A DNA stretch of 13,291 nucleotides from assembly GCA_018898235.1 (NCBI GenBank), contig JAHIJU010000019.1:1-13291 (forward strand), written 5' to 3'. The stretch comes from Actinomycetota bacterium. Its GTDB lineage: Bacteria; Actinomycetota; Actinomycetes; Actinomycetales; Cellulomonadaceae. Positions within the stretch are counted from its first letter, which is position 1. Each line of letters starts with the position of its first letter. Position numbers and translations under genes: made by a program. Below are positions 1 through 6,523 of this stretch, one piece after another. The notes under the pieces were generated by a model. That model was not told where the DNA came from and ran no database searches. It saw nothing but the letters and a program-made list of their open reading frames with translations.

Positions 1-84
1 CGTGCAGCACATAGGACGATCGGCCCCGGCGGCTGCCCGATCGTGGAAGACTGCCGCCATGGCAGGACGAGGACGCTGACAGCG

Positions 85-750
85 ATGGTGCGCAGACCAG
101 GGCTGATCGATGCCTCTGTCGAGGAGTTGCGGTCCCGGATCGTGTCGGGGCAGTGGCCGGTAGGCACTCGCATCCCGACCGAGCCGGCGCTCGTCGAGAT
201 GCTCGGTGTGGGGCGCAACACCGTGCGCGAGGCCGTGCAGGCACTCGTGCACTCCGGTCTGGTCGAACGTCGGCAGGGTTCGGGCACCTATGTGCTGGGC
301 GTCTCCGAGCTCGCCGTCACGATGGGCCGCCAGATCGCCGATGCGCGCCAGTCCGATGTGGTCGAGGTGCGGCGCGCCCTGGAGGTCGAGGCCGCACGGC
401 TCGCAGCCCGACGCCGGACCCCGGCCGAGGCCGCCGCGATCGAACGGGCCCGCACCGAACGGCGCGACGCGTACCTGGCGGGCGACCTGGACGCGATGGT
501 CGAGACGGACCTGTCGTTGCACCGGGCCATCGTGCGGGCCTCGGGCAACCCCGTGCTCATCGACCTGTACGACAACCTCATCGACGCCATCGGCGAGAAC
601 ATCCGGTTCAACTTCGTCACCGACGGCGAGACGCACGGCGCTCAGGCGCACGACGGTCTGGTCACCGCGATCCTCGACCAGGCCCCGGGTGCGGCCGGCC
701 GGGAGACCGCCGACTACCTCTCGGCGCTGCTCGACGAACCCGAGGGCTGA
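85..750 (+). CDS. GntR-family transcriptional regulator, FCD (FadR-like) subfamily
   Basis: A 221-residue DNA-binding repressor or activator. Residues 8-72 form the GntR winged helix, with PTEPALVEMLGVGRNTVREA as the helix-turn-helix and GSGTYV as the wing. Residues about 92-215 are the all-helical FCD effector domain. Family knowledge says this domain binds an acidic ligand around a metal held by Asp and His residues. Here D142, H146 and H189 are visible, but the last usual His appears to be Tyr (Y211). I chose the ATG at 85, which has GAGGA 11 bases upstream, over the in-frame GTG at 43, because GntR homology starts close to the ATG. The stop lies 35 bases before the tRNA gene. No target gene is in the window, since upstream DNA is cut off and downstream is the tRNA locus, so the regulon is unknown. 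The subfamily call is firm and the ligand is not. Confidence 0.9.
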   Translation: MVRRPGLIDASVEELRSRIVSGQWPVGTRIPTEPALVEMLGVGRNTVREAVQALVHSGLVERRQGSGTYVLGVSELAVTMGRQIADARQSDVVEVRRALEVEAARLAARRRTPAEAAAIERARTERRDAYLAGDLDAMVETDLSLHRAIVRASGNPVLIDLYDNLIDAIGENIRFNFVTDGETHGAQAHDGLVTAILDQAPGAAGRETADYLSALLDEPEG

Positions 751-785
751 TAAGGTCGTCCACCGAACGTCCGCGAGGGCGTCCC

Positions 786-858
786 GCGCCTGTAGCTCAG
801 TGGATAGAGCGTCTGCCTCCGGAGCAGAAGGTCGCAGGTTCGAATCCTGTCAGGCGCA
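786..858 (+). tRNA. tRNA-Arg (anticodon CCG)
   Basis: A complete 73-base cloverleaf without encoded CCA. The acceptor arms are GCGCCTG (786-792) and CAGGCGC (851-857), with discriminator A858. The D arm is GCTC/GAGC. The anticodon stem TCTGC/GCAGA encloses loop CTCCGGA, giving anticodon CCG, which reads the arginine codon CGG. The T arm is GCAGG/CCTGT with loop TTCGAAT. All stems pair, with one G-T wobble at the base of the T stem. Its 3' part from position 808 is duplicated at 2860-2911, which makes it an attachment site for an inserted element. The intact copy is therefore a chromosomal 5' part joined to a 3' part that the element probably supplied. Confidence 0.97.
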
Positions 859-859
859 C
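808..859 (+). repeat. Attachment-site repeat, copy 1 (inside tRNA-Arg)
   Basis: This 52-bp stretch runs from the end of the D arm through the anticodon arm, T arm and acceptor 3' strand to one base past the discriminator. It matches 2860-2911 at 51 of 52 positions. The match stops at both ends: G807 versus C2859, and G860 versus C2912. A direct repeat covering a tRNA 3' half is the usual trace of tyrosine-recombinase integration. Confidence 0.85.
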
Positions 860-868
860 GTTCGTCAC

Positions 869-900
869 AGGGCCCCACCTCTGCTGAGGTCGGGCCCTTT
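869..900 (+). terminator. Intrinsic terminator after tRNA-Arg
   Basis: A strong stem: AGGGCCC (869-875) pairs with GGGCCCT (892-898), and inside it ACCTC (877-881) pairs with GAGGT (886-890), with a C-C mismatch between the two helices and a TGCT loop. A short T run follows (898-901 region). It begins 10 bases after the tRNA and lies just inside the direct-repeat-bounded unit, so the inserted DNA may have brought it. Confidence 0.75.
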
Positions 901-1040
901 GTCGTACCGCCTGACCTGCACGAACACCAGTCGGGCGGCGGGCGACCGCAAGCGGTGCCGGACGGGCGCCGTACGTGGGCGTCCGAAGGGTGGCGCTGCC
1001 AGGTGCGCCATCCCACCCCTACGTTCTGCCGCAACCCTAG

Positions 1041-1099
1041 CGGGAGAAGGTATACATTTTGCCGCAGGAGAAGCGGCAGAAGGTGCACCCTCTGCCGCA
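1041..1099. promoter_or_regulatory. Tandem palindromes with 33-bp period upstream of the ATPase gene
   Basis: Two imperfect 24-bp palindromes occupy 1041-1064 (centre GTATAC) and 1074-1097 (centre GTGCAC), with centres 33 bp apart, close to three helical turns. The heptamer TGCCGCA occurs at 1027, 1060 and 1093, again exactly 33 bp apart, so a third half-site lies upstream. TATACA at 1051-1056 could be a -10 box lying in the first palindrome, with only a weak -35. At RNA level GCGGCA (1073-1078) can pair either with TGCCGC at 1060-1065 or with TGCCGC at 1093-1098, so two exclusive hairpins are possible just before the ribosome binding site. An operator or an RNA switch would both fit. Confidence 0.5.
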
Positions 1100-1112
1100 C
1101 GAGGGGGGTCAA

Positions 1113-2543
1113 GTGAAGCCAGGCGACGTCACACAGCGACTGACCTCGGGCAACCCGTGGTGGCGTGACGCCCAGCGATGGGCTGAGCGCGACGTACAGA
1201 TGCGCGCGGCCGCCACGGCCGGCTTCACCTACGAGCCCCAAGCCCTCGACTCGGTGCCGCAGGGAGCATTGGTACTCCTGCGAGGTCCCCGCCGGGTCGG
1301 CAAGTCCGTGGAGCTGAAGCGGTTCGCACAGAAGCAGCTCGAGAACGGCGCGCCACCGCGAGCGATCATCCACGCCGCCGTGGACGGTTGGCGGGCGCGC
1401 GACCTGCGCACCCTCGTCGAGACCGGCAAGCGTCTAGCACCCTCTGGGTGTGAACACCGGTGGTGGCTCATCGACGAAGTGAGCTCGGTCGCCGACTGGG
1501 ACTCCGAGATCAAGAACCTGAGGGACAACGACCCGGAGTTCTCCCAAGACACCGTCGTCCTGACCGGATCCAGCGCCCGCGACTTGACCCGGGCGACCTC
1601 CAGCCTGGCTGGCCGGCGGGGCCCGGTTCAGCGCCCCGACCGCACCCTGCTCCCGATGGGCTTCAGGTCGTTCGCGGACGTGATGCTCACAGCTCGCGGA
1701 GAAGCGCTGCCAGGCACACCACAGCTGGCGCCGATGGACCTGCGGTCCGCGAGCGCCGCCGCGGTCTTCGACACCCTCCTTCCGTGGGAGAACGAACTGA
1801 CGGCCTGGTGGGAGATCTACCTGCGCGTCGGGGGCTTCCCCCAGGCGGTCACCGCCCAGGTTCGCGGGGACGATCTTGGGCCCGTCGTCCAGGCGCTGTT
1901 CGACGTGGTCCAGCGAGATGCGTTCGGTTCGGCCGGCCTGTCGGAGTCCGAGGTGGGTGCGCTGCTGGCTCGGCTGAGCGAGAACCTCTCCAGCCCGGTG
2001 AACCTGACGACGATCGCCCAGGACATCGGGGTCAGCCCGGACACGATCAGTCGGCGACTGAACGACCTGGCCGCCGCCTACGTGCTGTGGCCCTGCCACG
2101 CGGCCGAGGGGATGCGGCCCCGGATGGGCGCCCAGGCCAAGCGCTACTTCATCGACCCTTTGTACGCCCGCCTGGCGCACGAACGCAGCGCGAGCCAGGT
2201 GACGCCGGACAACACCCAGCTCACCGAGCAGCAGCTCGGCGTGGCGCTACTGCGCGCTGCGGAGATCGCCTCACCGGGCGGCCATGCGTCGTTCGACCGG
2301 GTGCTGTACGAGCGAACACCAGCCCGCAAGGAGATCGACTTTGTCGGGCCGGCGCTGACCCCAGTGGCCATCGAGGGCAAGTACACCGACTCGGGCACGT
2401 GGGTTGGCGATGCGGCGACGGTGAACGCGAGTGCCCACGCCGGGGTGCTCGCGACCCGGTCCGTCCTCGACACCTCCGCGGTGACCCCGGACAAGGCGTG
2501 GGCCATCCCGGCCGCATTTCTGGCCTACTCGATCGACACCTGA
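1113..2543 (+). CDS. AAA-family ATPase with DUF4143 C-terminal region
   Basis: A 476-residue cytoplasmic protein. The N-terminal ATPase has a Walker A loop GPRRVGKS at 58-65 (K64), a Walker B WWLIDE at 117-122 (D121, E122) and a sensor-like TGSS at 151-154. Residues about 275-330 look like a winged helix (IAQDIGVSPDTISRRLNDL). The tail has KEIDFV (D409) and IEGK (E421, K423). That D...ExK spacing resembles the PD-(D/E)xK nuclease fold seen in DUF4143 proteins. I chose the GTG at 1113 because GAGGGG lies 6 bases upstream and the protein then opens with a motif typical of this family. A longer TTG start at 1059 would translate the palindromes. It is the only complete gene in the tRNA-bounded element. 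The biological role of the family is poorly defined. Defence or element maintenance is an inference from context only. Confidence 0.88.
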   Translation: MKPGDVTQRLTSGNPWWRDAQRWAERDVQMRAAATAGFTYEPQALDSVPQGALVLLRGPRRVGKSVELKRFAQKQLENGAPPRAIIHAAVDGWRARDLRTLVETGKRLAPSGCEHRWWLIDEVSSVADWDSEIKNLRDNDPEFSQDTVVLTGSSARDLTRATSSLAGRRGPVQRPDRTLLPMGFRSFADVMLTARGEALPGTPQLAPMDLRSASAAAVFDTLLPWENELTAWWEIYLRVGGFPQAVTAQVRGDDLGPVVQALFDVVQRDAFGSAGLSESEVGALLARLSENLSSPVNLTTIAQDIGVSPDTISRRLNDLAAAYVLWPCHAAEGMRPRMGAQAKRYFIDPLYARLAHERSASQVTPDNTQLTEQQLGVALLRAAEIASPGGHASFDRVLYERTPARKEIDFVGPALTPVAIEGKYTDSGTWVGDAATVNASAHAGVLATRSVLDTSAVTPDKAWAIPAAFLAYSIDT

Positions 2544-2560
2544 GCGGTGCCGCGCGGACG

Positions 2561-2735
2561 TCACAGGCCCAGGAGCAGGCTGGCGAACTCCGGGGAGCGC
2601 CACAGCTCGGCGACGCGTCCGGCGTGCTCCAACGCTGCGACGACGCGGTCGGGCGGGCCGCCAGTGGAGAGCCCTTCGTGCGCCTCAACGGTCGCCGCGG
2701 ACGGCTGAACCCGGCCGCGTCCGACACGCCAGCTG
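2561..2735 (-). pseudogene. Possible truncated coding remnant, function unknown
   Basis: On the minus strand a frame ending at TGA 2561-2563 encodes about 55 residues with consistently GC-ending codons and a plausible helical, amphipathic C-terminus (RVVAALEHAGRVAELWRSPE, then a leucine-rich end). No ATG, GTG or TTG in this frame gives a sensible start. The only ATG is at 2911, inside the duplicated tRNA fragment. The 5' limit given here is approximate, where the coding look fades. It converges with the ATPase gene and would be the 3' end of a gene lost when the element was cut down. I do not recognise the family. Chance open frame in GC-rich DNA is a real alternative. Confidence 0.3.
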
Positions 2736-2859
2736 GCTGTTGACGCGGCGTGCGACCGGTGGCAGCGAGTCGTTTGGAAGCGACATCGCAGGAGCGAACA
2801 TGCTGGTGGACGGCGCAAGGACGAGCGACGGATCCCACACGGCGATGAGCGACACACCC

Positions 2860-2911
2860 AGCGTCTGCCTCCGGAGCAGAAGGTCGCAGGTTCGGATCCT
2901 GTCAGGCGCAC
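2860..2911 (+). repeat. Attachment-site repeat, copy 2 (partial tRNA-Arg)
   Basis: This is the anticodon arm to acceptor 3' end of the tRNA-Arg gene without its 5' acceptor strand or a complete D arm, so it cannot fold into a tRNA. The only difference from 808-859 is A843 to G2895, in the T loop at tRNA position 58, a base kept as A in functional tRNAs. That change suggests this copy is free of tRNA selection. Confidence 0.85.
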
Positions 2912-3111
2912 CGAAACGTCGAAGGTCAGACTCTGCTCATCCGCATCGAGTTTGAGCTGGTGCCCACCTCGCGGCTCCTGGTCGGCGATCCGGCGCGACT
3001 CAACGCTGGTGAGTCACGGCAACGGGACCATGCGCTGACGGCAGCTCGGGCACCGAGCGGGATGGTCGCCGCCCTTCGCCCCTCTCGGGGCGCGGTCGCA
3101 TCGCATCCCTC
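2912..3111. other. Intergenic stretch right of the element
   Basis: There are 200 bases between the partial tRNA copy and the stop codon of the epoxide hydrolase gene. I see no convincing gene, promoter or repeat here except the hairpin at 3077-3092. If the element inserted into the tRNA 3' end, this is the chromosomal DNA that originally followed the tRNA. Confidence 0.5.
3077..3092 (-). terminator. Hairpin downstream of the epoxide hydrolase gene
   Basis: CGCCCC (3077-3082) and GGGGCG (3087-3092) form a perfect 6-bp G/C stem. Read on the minus strand, the four-base loop is GAGA, a stable GNRA tetraloop. It starts about 20 bases after the hydrolase stop. There is no T run, so it may be a U-less terminator of the kind common in actinobacteria, or an mRNA 3'-end stabiliser. 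Confidence 0.4.
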
Positions 3112-4293
3112 TCAGCGTTGTCCGTCGCCCGTGGAGCGAAGGCCCCTGAGGCCGGTGCGGATCTCGCTGATCAGGATCTCGGGCTGCTCGAAGGCTGCGA
3201 AGTGTCCGCCCTTGTCGGCCTCGCCGTAGTGAATCAGAGTGGTGTAGGTGTCTTCGATCCAGCTTCGCGGCAGGCGCGGGATGTCGCGCGGGAACACGGT
3301 GACCGCGACCGGCAGTGCGAGCCTCGGTCCGGTAAAGCTGCCCGAGCTGTTCTCCCAGTAGATGCGACCGGACGACGCGGCACTGTTGGTGAACCAGGAG
3401 AGCGAGATCACGTCGAGCATGTCATCGGTGCTGAGCGCGTCCTCGGCGAGCCCGTGATTGTCGGTCTTGGACTGGAACTTCTCGTAGATCCAGGCCGCCT
3501 GGCCGGCCGGAGAATCCGCCAGCGCGATTCCTACGGTCTCCGGCTTGGTCGCCTGAAGGTGGTTCGATCCGCCGAGCTGGCCGGTGTAGAGGGCGAGGGT
3601 GTCCACGGCGTAGCGCTCCTCGGGTGACAGCGTGTCGGGGATCTGTGCGGGAAAGGCGAACTGGGTGTTCAGGTGGATCCCGAGGAGCCCCTCAGGCCGC
3701 ATGGCCCCGAGGGCCGTGGTCACGACGGCGCCCCAGTCACCGCCCTGAGCTGCCCAGTGGTCGTACCCAAGACGCCTCATGAGCTCCACCCACGCGGTTG
3801 CGATGCGAGCGACGGTCCATCCCGTCTCGGCGGGCTTCTGGGAGAACCCGAACCCGGGCAGCGACGGGATGACGACGTCGAACGAGTCCTCGACGTCTCC
3901 TCCGAACGCCACCGGGTCGGTCAGGGGGCCGATCAGCTTCAAGAACTCGACGATCGATCCCGGCCATCCGTGCGTGAGGATGAGCGGCATCGCATTCGGG
4001 TTCTTCGACCTGACGTGGATGAAGTGGATGTCCAGCCCATCGATGGTGGTCAGGAAGTGCGGCAGACGATTGAGCTCCGACTCGAACCGGCGCCAGTCGT
4101 ATTCCTGCGCCCAGTAGCTGACCAACGCTTGAGCATGGTGCAGGCGGACCCCCTGCGACCAGTCGGGGACGGTTTCGGCGTTCGGCCATCGCGTCGCGGC
4201 CAAGCGCTGCTTCAGGTCCGCGATCTCGGAGTCCGAGATCGCGACGACGAACGGGCGGACCAGGGGTGCGGGTGCGGGCGTCGGTGCGGTCAT
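3112..4293 (-). CDS. Epoxide hydrolase, EHN-domain (microsomal-like) alpha/beta hydrolase
   Basis: A 393-residue soluble enzyme expected to open epoxides to vicinal diols through an ester intermediate. Residues about 14-120 are the EHN N-terminal meander (RPFVVAISDSEIADLKQRL, TRWP). HGWPGS at 108-113 is the oxyanion-hole motif. GGDWG at 184-188 supplies the nucleophile D186, and KGGHFAAFE at 361-369 supplies the base H364. The lid carries the IYWE motif (Y312) that usually activates the epoxide oxygen. Length is normal for the family. ATG 4293 is the start, with AGGAGA about 10 bases upstream. A longer open frame to 4641 crosses the operators and the neighbouring gene and is rejected. It is divergent from a TetR gene, so it is probably derepressed by that regulator's ligand. 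The substrate is unknown. Detoxification or an intermediate of terpene or aromatic degradation are both possible. Confidence 0.93.
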   Translation of the reverse strand: MTAPTPAPAPLVRPFVVAISDSEIADLKQRLAATRWPNAETVPDWSQGVRLHHAQALVSYWAQEYDWRRFESELNRLPHFLTTIDGLDIHFIHVRSKNPNAMPLILTHGWPGSIVEFLKLIGPLTDPVAFGGDVEDSFDVVIPSLPGFGFSQKPAETGWTVARIATAWVELMRRLGYDHWAAQGGDWGAVVTTALGAMRPEGLLGIHLNTQFAFPAQIPDTLSPEERYAVDTLALYTGQLGGSNHLQATKPETVGIALADSPAGQAAWIYEKFQSKTDNHGLAEDALSTDDMLDVISLSWFTNSAASSGRIYWENSSGSFTGPRLALPVAVTVFPRDIPRLPRSWIEDTYTTLIHYGEADKGGHFAAFEQPEILISEIRTGLRGLRSTGDGQR

Positions 4294-4395
4294 TTCCTTG
4301 TTCTCCTGAACTCTTCGAGGCGCGGGCGTCGGAGTGCGTCGATCTGCCCGTTCCCGACGTCCGCCGGGCCATCGATGACGAGACGCGGGGCTCAG

Positions 4396-4440
4396 TTGCA
4401 CACCGGTGTGCAACGTACGCTGTTGCACACCGGTGTGCAA
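4396..4440. promoter_or_regulatory. Twin perfect palindromic operators (TetR-type)
   Basis: The same perfect 18-bp palindrome, TTGCACACCGGTGTGCAA, occurs at 4396-4413 and 4423-4440, with centres 27 bp apart. The first extends to 20 bp perfect. Both lie between the divergent epoxide hydrolase and TetR genes, 40-84 bases ahead of the TetR ATG. They are very likely binding sites for that regulator. The outer hexamers (TTGCAC) double as -35-like elements, so bound repressor would cover the promoters. Confidence 0.85.
4412..4440 (-). promoter_or_regulatory. Candidate promoter of the epoxide hydrolase gene
   Basis: On the minus strand, TTGCAC (4440-4435) as -35, a 17-base spacer and TACGTT (4417-4412) as -10 make a reasonable sigma70-type promoter. 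Its -35 is an arm of the second operator and its -10 touches the first, so repressor on either site would block it. The leader would be about 110 bases. Confidence 0.5.
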
Positions 4441-4479
4441 GGATGACCAGGTGCAGACCCATCCCGCCGCGTGCGCCCC

Positions 4480-5052
4480 ATGAACGACACACGGGAGCGC
4501 ATCCTCGACGTCGCACTCGATGTCCTGGGACAGCACCCGGACGCCGGCATGGGCGAGATCGCGTCGGCTGCAGGCGTGGTCCGCCGCACCGTCTACGGCC
4601 ACTTCCCGTCCCGCACCGAGCTGGTGCGGACCCTCGCGCAACGGGCCGTGAGCGAAGTCGCTGCCGTGCTCACCGAGGCGAACGCCTCAGACGAGGGAGC
4701 CGATGCGGTGTGGGCCGACTTCATCGCCCGCCTGTGGCCCCTGGTGCACCGCCACCGGGTGCTGGTGGTGCTCCGGCGCGGCGAGTACGGGGAGGAGATC
4801 CACGCCCTGCTCGCGCCGGTCGACAGAACCCTTGCCAGCATCGTCGAACGGGGTCAGGGCGACGGGGTGTTCGGCCGGCACCTGCCCGCGGACATCCTCA
4901 GCCAGGTCGCCTGGGCGGCCGTGTTCACCATCGCAGACACCGACCTCGCCGCCGGGACCGCCGGCGCCCGCGCGGCAACGATCACGAGCCTGCTCATCCT
5001 GGGAGTCCCCGAGGCCCGCGCGAAGGCCCTCGCGGATGGTCCGGGAACCTAG
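4480..5052 (+). CDS. TetR-family transcriptional regulator beside the epoxide hydrolase
   Basis: A 190-residue regulator. Residues 4-48 form the TetR DNA-binding domain, with helix-turn-helix MGEIASAAGVVRRTVYGHFP at 24-43. The remainder is a helical ligand-binding and dimerisation domain whose family I cannot place. ATG 4480 is preferred. An in-frame GTG three codons earlier (4471) is possible, and neither has a clear ribosome binding site. It is divergent from the epoxide hydrolase gene across two identical palindromes, the standard layout for a repressor that controls itself and its neighbour. The inducer is probably the hydrolase substrate, product or a related small hydrophobic molecule (inference). 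It converges with the exporter gene, with a 33-base gap. Confidence 0.92.
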   Translation: MNDTRERILDVALDVLGQHPDAGMGEIASAAGVVRRTVYGHFPSRTELVRTLAQRAVSEVAAVLTEANASDEGADAVWADFIARLWPLVHRHRVLVVLRRGEYGEEIHALLAPVDRTLASIVERGQGDGVFGRHLPADILSQVAWAAVFTIADTDLAAGTAGARAATITSLLILGVPEARAKALADGPGT

Positions 5053-5064
5053 GGCCTCGTCGCG

Positions 5065-5085
5065 CTCCTCGCTCCGATGGAGGAG
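5065..5085. terminator. Hairpin between convergent TetR and MFS genes
   Basis: CTCCTC (5065-5070) pairs with GAGGAG (5080-5085). A shorter alternative is CTCC (5072-5075) with GGAG (5079-5082). It fills the 33-base gap between two convergent stop codons, where a bidirectional terminator is expected. There is no T run, so support is positional plus pairing only. Confidence 0.3.
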
Positions 5086-6504
5086 TCAGTGCTCCTGCGG
5101 TCGTGCGGTGCGCGGCAGCAGCGGCACCAGCGCGCAGCAGAGCAGGACGACGGCACCGACGACGGCAAGGCTCGCGAGCATCCCATCGACGGACGCCGCA
5201 CCGGTCCCCGCGAAGAACACGGTGGTGATCGCGGCGCTCCCGGCGGCGTTGGACAGCTGCTGCACCGCGTTCAGCGAGCCGCTGGCACTGCCGGTCTCGT
5301 GGGTGTCGAGGTCACCGAGGGCGAAGCTGAAGATCGTGGCGTAGCAGGCGCCCATCCCGAGCCCCACGAGGGTCAACGGACCTGTCAGTGCCCACAGGCC
5401 CGCGGTCGCGCCTGCGGCCGCCACCACGAGTCCGGCCCAGGCCGCACCTGCCAGCGTGAGAAGCAGACCGATCAGGACGAGCCTGCGTCCCAGTGTGGCC
5501 ATGACGATGCCGCCGGCGACCGACGCCACGATGAGTCCGACCGCGATGGGGGTGGTCGCCAGCGCGGCGTGGAAGGCGTCGGCGTGCAGCAGTCCCTGCA
5601 GGTACAGCGAGGCCGTGTACAGCAGTCCGGCCACGGCGGCGAAGTACAGCACGCCCATGAGGAGACCGGACACGAAGCCACGGTTCTTCAGCAGCGACGG
5701 GGTGATGATCGGTGCTGCCGCCACGCGCTGGCGCCAGACGAACAGCACGGAGCCGGCGATGCCGAGGCCGATGAGCATGAAGGGCACCGCGCCCCAACCA
5801 CCGGACGCTCCCTCGATGAGACCGCCGAGCAGCCCGAGCATGGTCAGACCGAGCAGGCCGGCGCCGAGGCCGTCGAGCACGACGGACCGCTCGCCGATGT
5901 CCCGCGGGAGCACCGTGACGGCGGTGGCGATGGCAATCAGCCCGACGGCTAGGTTGATGATGAACACCGACCGCCAGCCCCACCCGAACACGTCGGCGTG
6001 GATGAGGAAGCCGGCCAGGATCGGGCCGCCGACGGCGGCGATCCCGTTGACGGGGCCGAAGGCGCTGAACGCCTTGCCGACCTGGTCGCGCGGGTACACC
6101 GCCAGCAGGATGCCGAAGCCCTGAGGGATGAGCAGCGCACCGAACGCGCCCTGCACGATCCGGCTGACGATGAACATCTGCGGGTCGAGCGCCAGGCCGC
6201 AGGCGGCCGAGGCGGCGGTGAACCCGATCAGCCCGACGAGGAACATCCGGCGCAGCCCGAACTTGTCGCCCAGACGCCCGCCGACGACGAGCAGGACGCC
6301 GAGTGCGAGCGCGTAGCTCGCTCCGGCCCACTGGATGAGCTGCTGGCCGCCCCCGAGCTCGGCGGCGATCGTGGGTGCGGCGATGGTGGTGATGGTCGAG
6401 TCGAGCAGGTCGAGCATGTCGGCCGCGAGCACGACGGCGAGGATGAGCGCCAGCCGCAACGGGCTGGTGACCCGCGGGGCTACCGCGGTGGCGATGGTGG
6501 TCAT
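5086..6504 (-). CDS. MFS drug exporter, DHA2 (EmrB/QacA) type, 14 TM helices
   Basis: A 472-residue inner-membrane proton-driven efflux pump. Hydrophobic segments run throughout, consistent with 14 helices. TM1 holds the DHA2 signature region ADMLDLLDSTITTIAAPTI (about 28-46, with D35). Motif A between TM2 and TM3 is GGRLGDKFGLRR at 75-86. Motif C in TM5 is GGPILAGFL at 159-167, a mark of antiporters. WRSVFIINL follows at 177-185. ATG 6504 is the start because AGGAG lies 6 bases upstream. An in-frame start 27 bases earlier would enter the operator array. It is divergent from a TetR gene, with a repressor site in its promoter, so expression is probably induced by a toxic substrate. Which drug or metabolite is exported cannot be read from the sequence. 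Confidence 0.94.
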   Translation of the reverse strand: MTTIATAVAPRVTSPLRLALILAVVLAADMLDLLDSTITTIAAPTIAAELGGGQQLIQWAGASYALALGVLLVVGGRLGDKFGLRRMFLVGLIGFTAASAACGLALDPQMFIVSRIVQGAFGALLIPQGFGILLAVYPRDQVGKAFSAFGPVNGIAAVGGPILAGFLIHADVFGWGWRSVFIINLAVGLIAIATAVTVLPRDIGERSVVLDGLGAGLLGLTMLGLLGGLIEGASGGWGAVPFMLIGLGIAGSVLFVWRQRVAAAPIITPSLLKNRGFVSGLLMGVLYFAAVAGLLYTASLYLQGLLHADAFHAALATTPIAVGLIVASVAGGIVMATLGRRLVLIGLLLTLAGAAWAGLVVAAAGATAGLWALTGPLTLVGLGMGACYATIFSFALGDLDTHETGSASGSLNAVQQLSNAAGSAAITTVFFAGTGAASVDGMLASLAVVGAVVLLCCALVPLLPRTARPQEH

Positions 6505-6523
6505 GTGGACTCCTGGCGTGAGA

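Larger units (their letters stand above)
860..2911. mobile_element. 2.05-kb tRNA-Arg-integrated mini-element, no visible integrase
   Basis: The interval between the two tRNA-derived repeats has a period of exactly 2052 bp. It holds the terminator, a repeat-rich promoter region, one complete ATPase gene (1113-2543) and a possible truncated coding stretch on the minus strand (2561 to about 2735). Seen directly: the 52-bp repeats and the absence of any recombinase-like coding sequence inside. Known: islands and integrative elements use tRNA 3' ends, and the incoming copy rebuilds the tRNA. Inferred: this is either a deletion remnant of a larger island or a small non-autonomous element mobilised by an integrase encoded elsewhere. 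Confidence 0.65.

Noticed and set aside
1024..1099. CRISPR-like repeats
   Set aside because: Only two to three degenerate units exist with no distinct spacers. The palindromic centres fit operators or leader hairpins better.
1434..2180. Minus-strand open frame inside the ATPase gene
   Set aside because: It lies wholly antisense to the ATPase with its Walker motifs, and its translation has no recognisable pattern.
2860..2911. Second functional tRNA-Arg gene
   Set aside because: The 5' acceptor strand and most of the D arm are missing, and the T loop carries a change at an essential base.
3118..3627. Plus-strand open frame opposite the epoxide hydrolase C-terminus
   Set aside because: It is antisense to the catalytic His region of a complete enzyme and shows no independent coding features.
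4294..4641. N-terminal extension of the epoxide hydrolase frame
   Set aside because: It would translate the twin operators and the antisense of the TetR gene. The ATG at 4293 has a good ribosome binding site, and family homology begins right after it.
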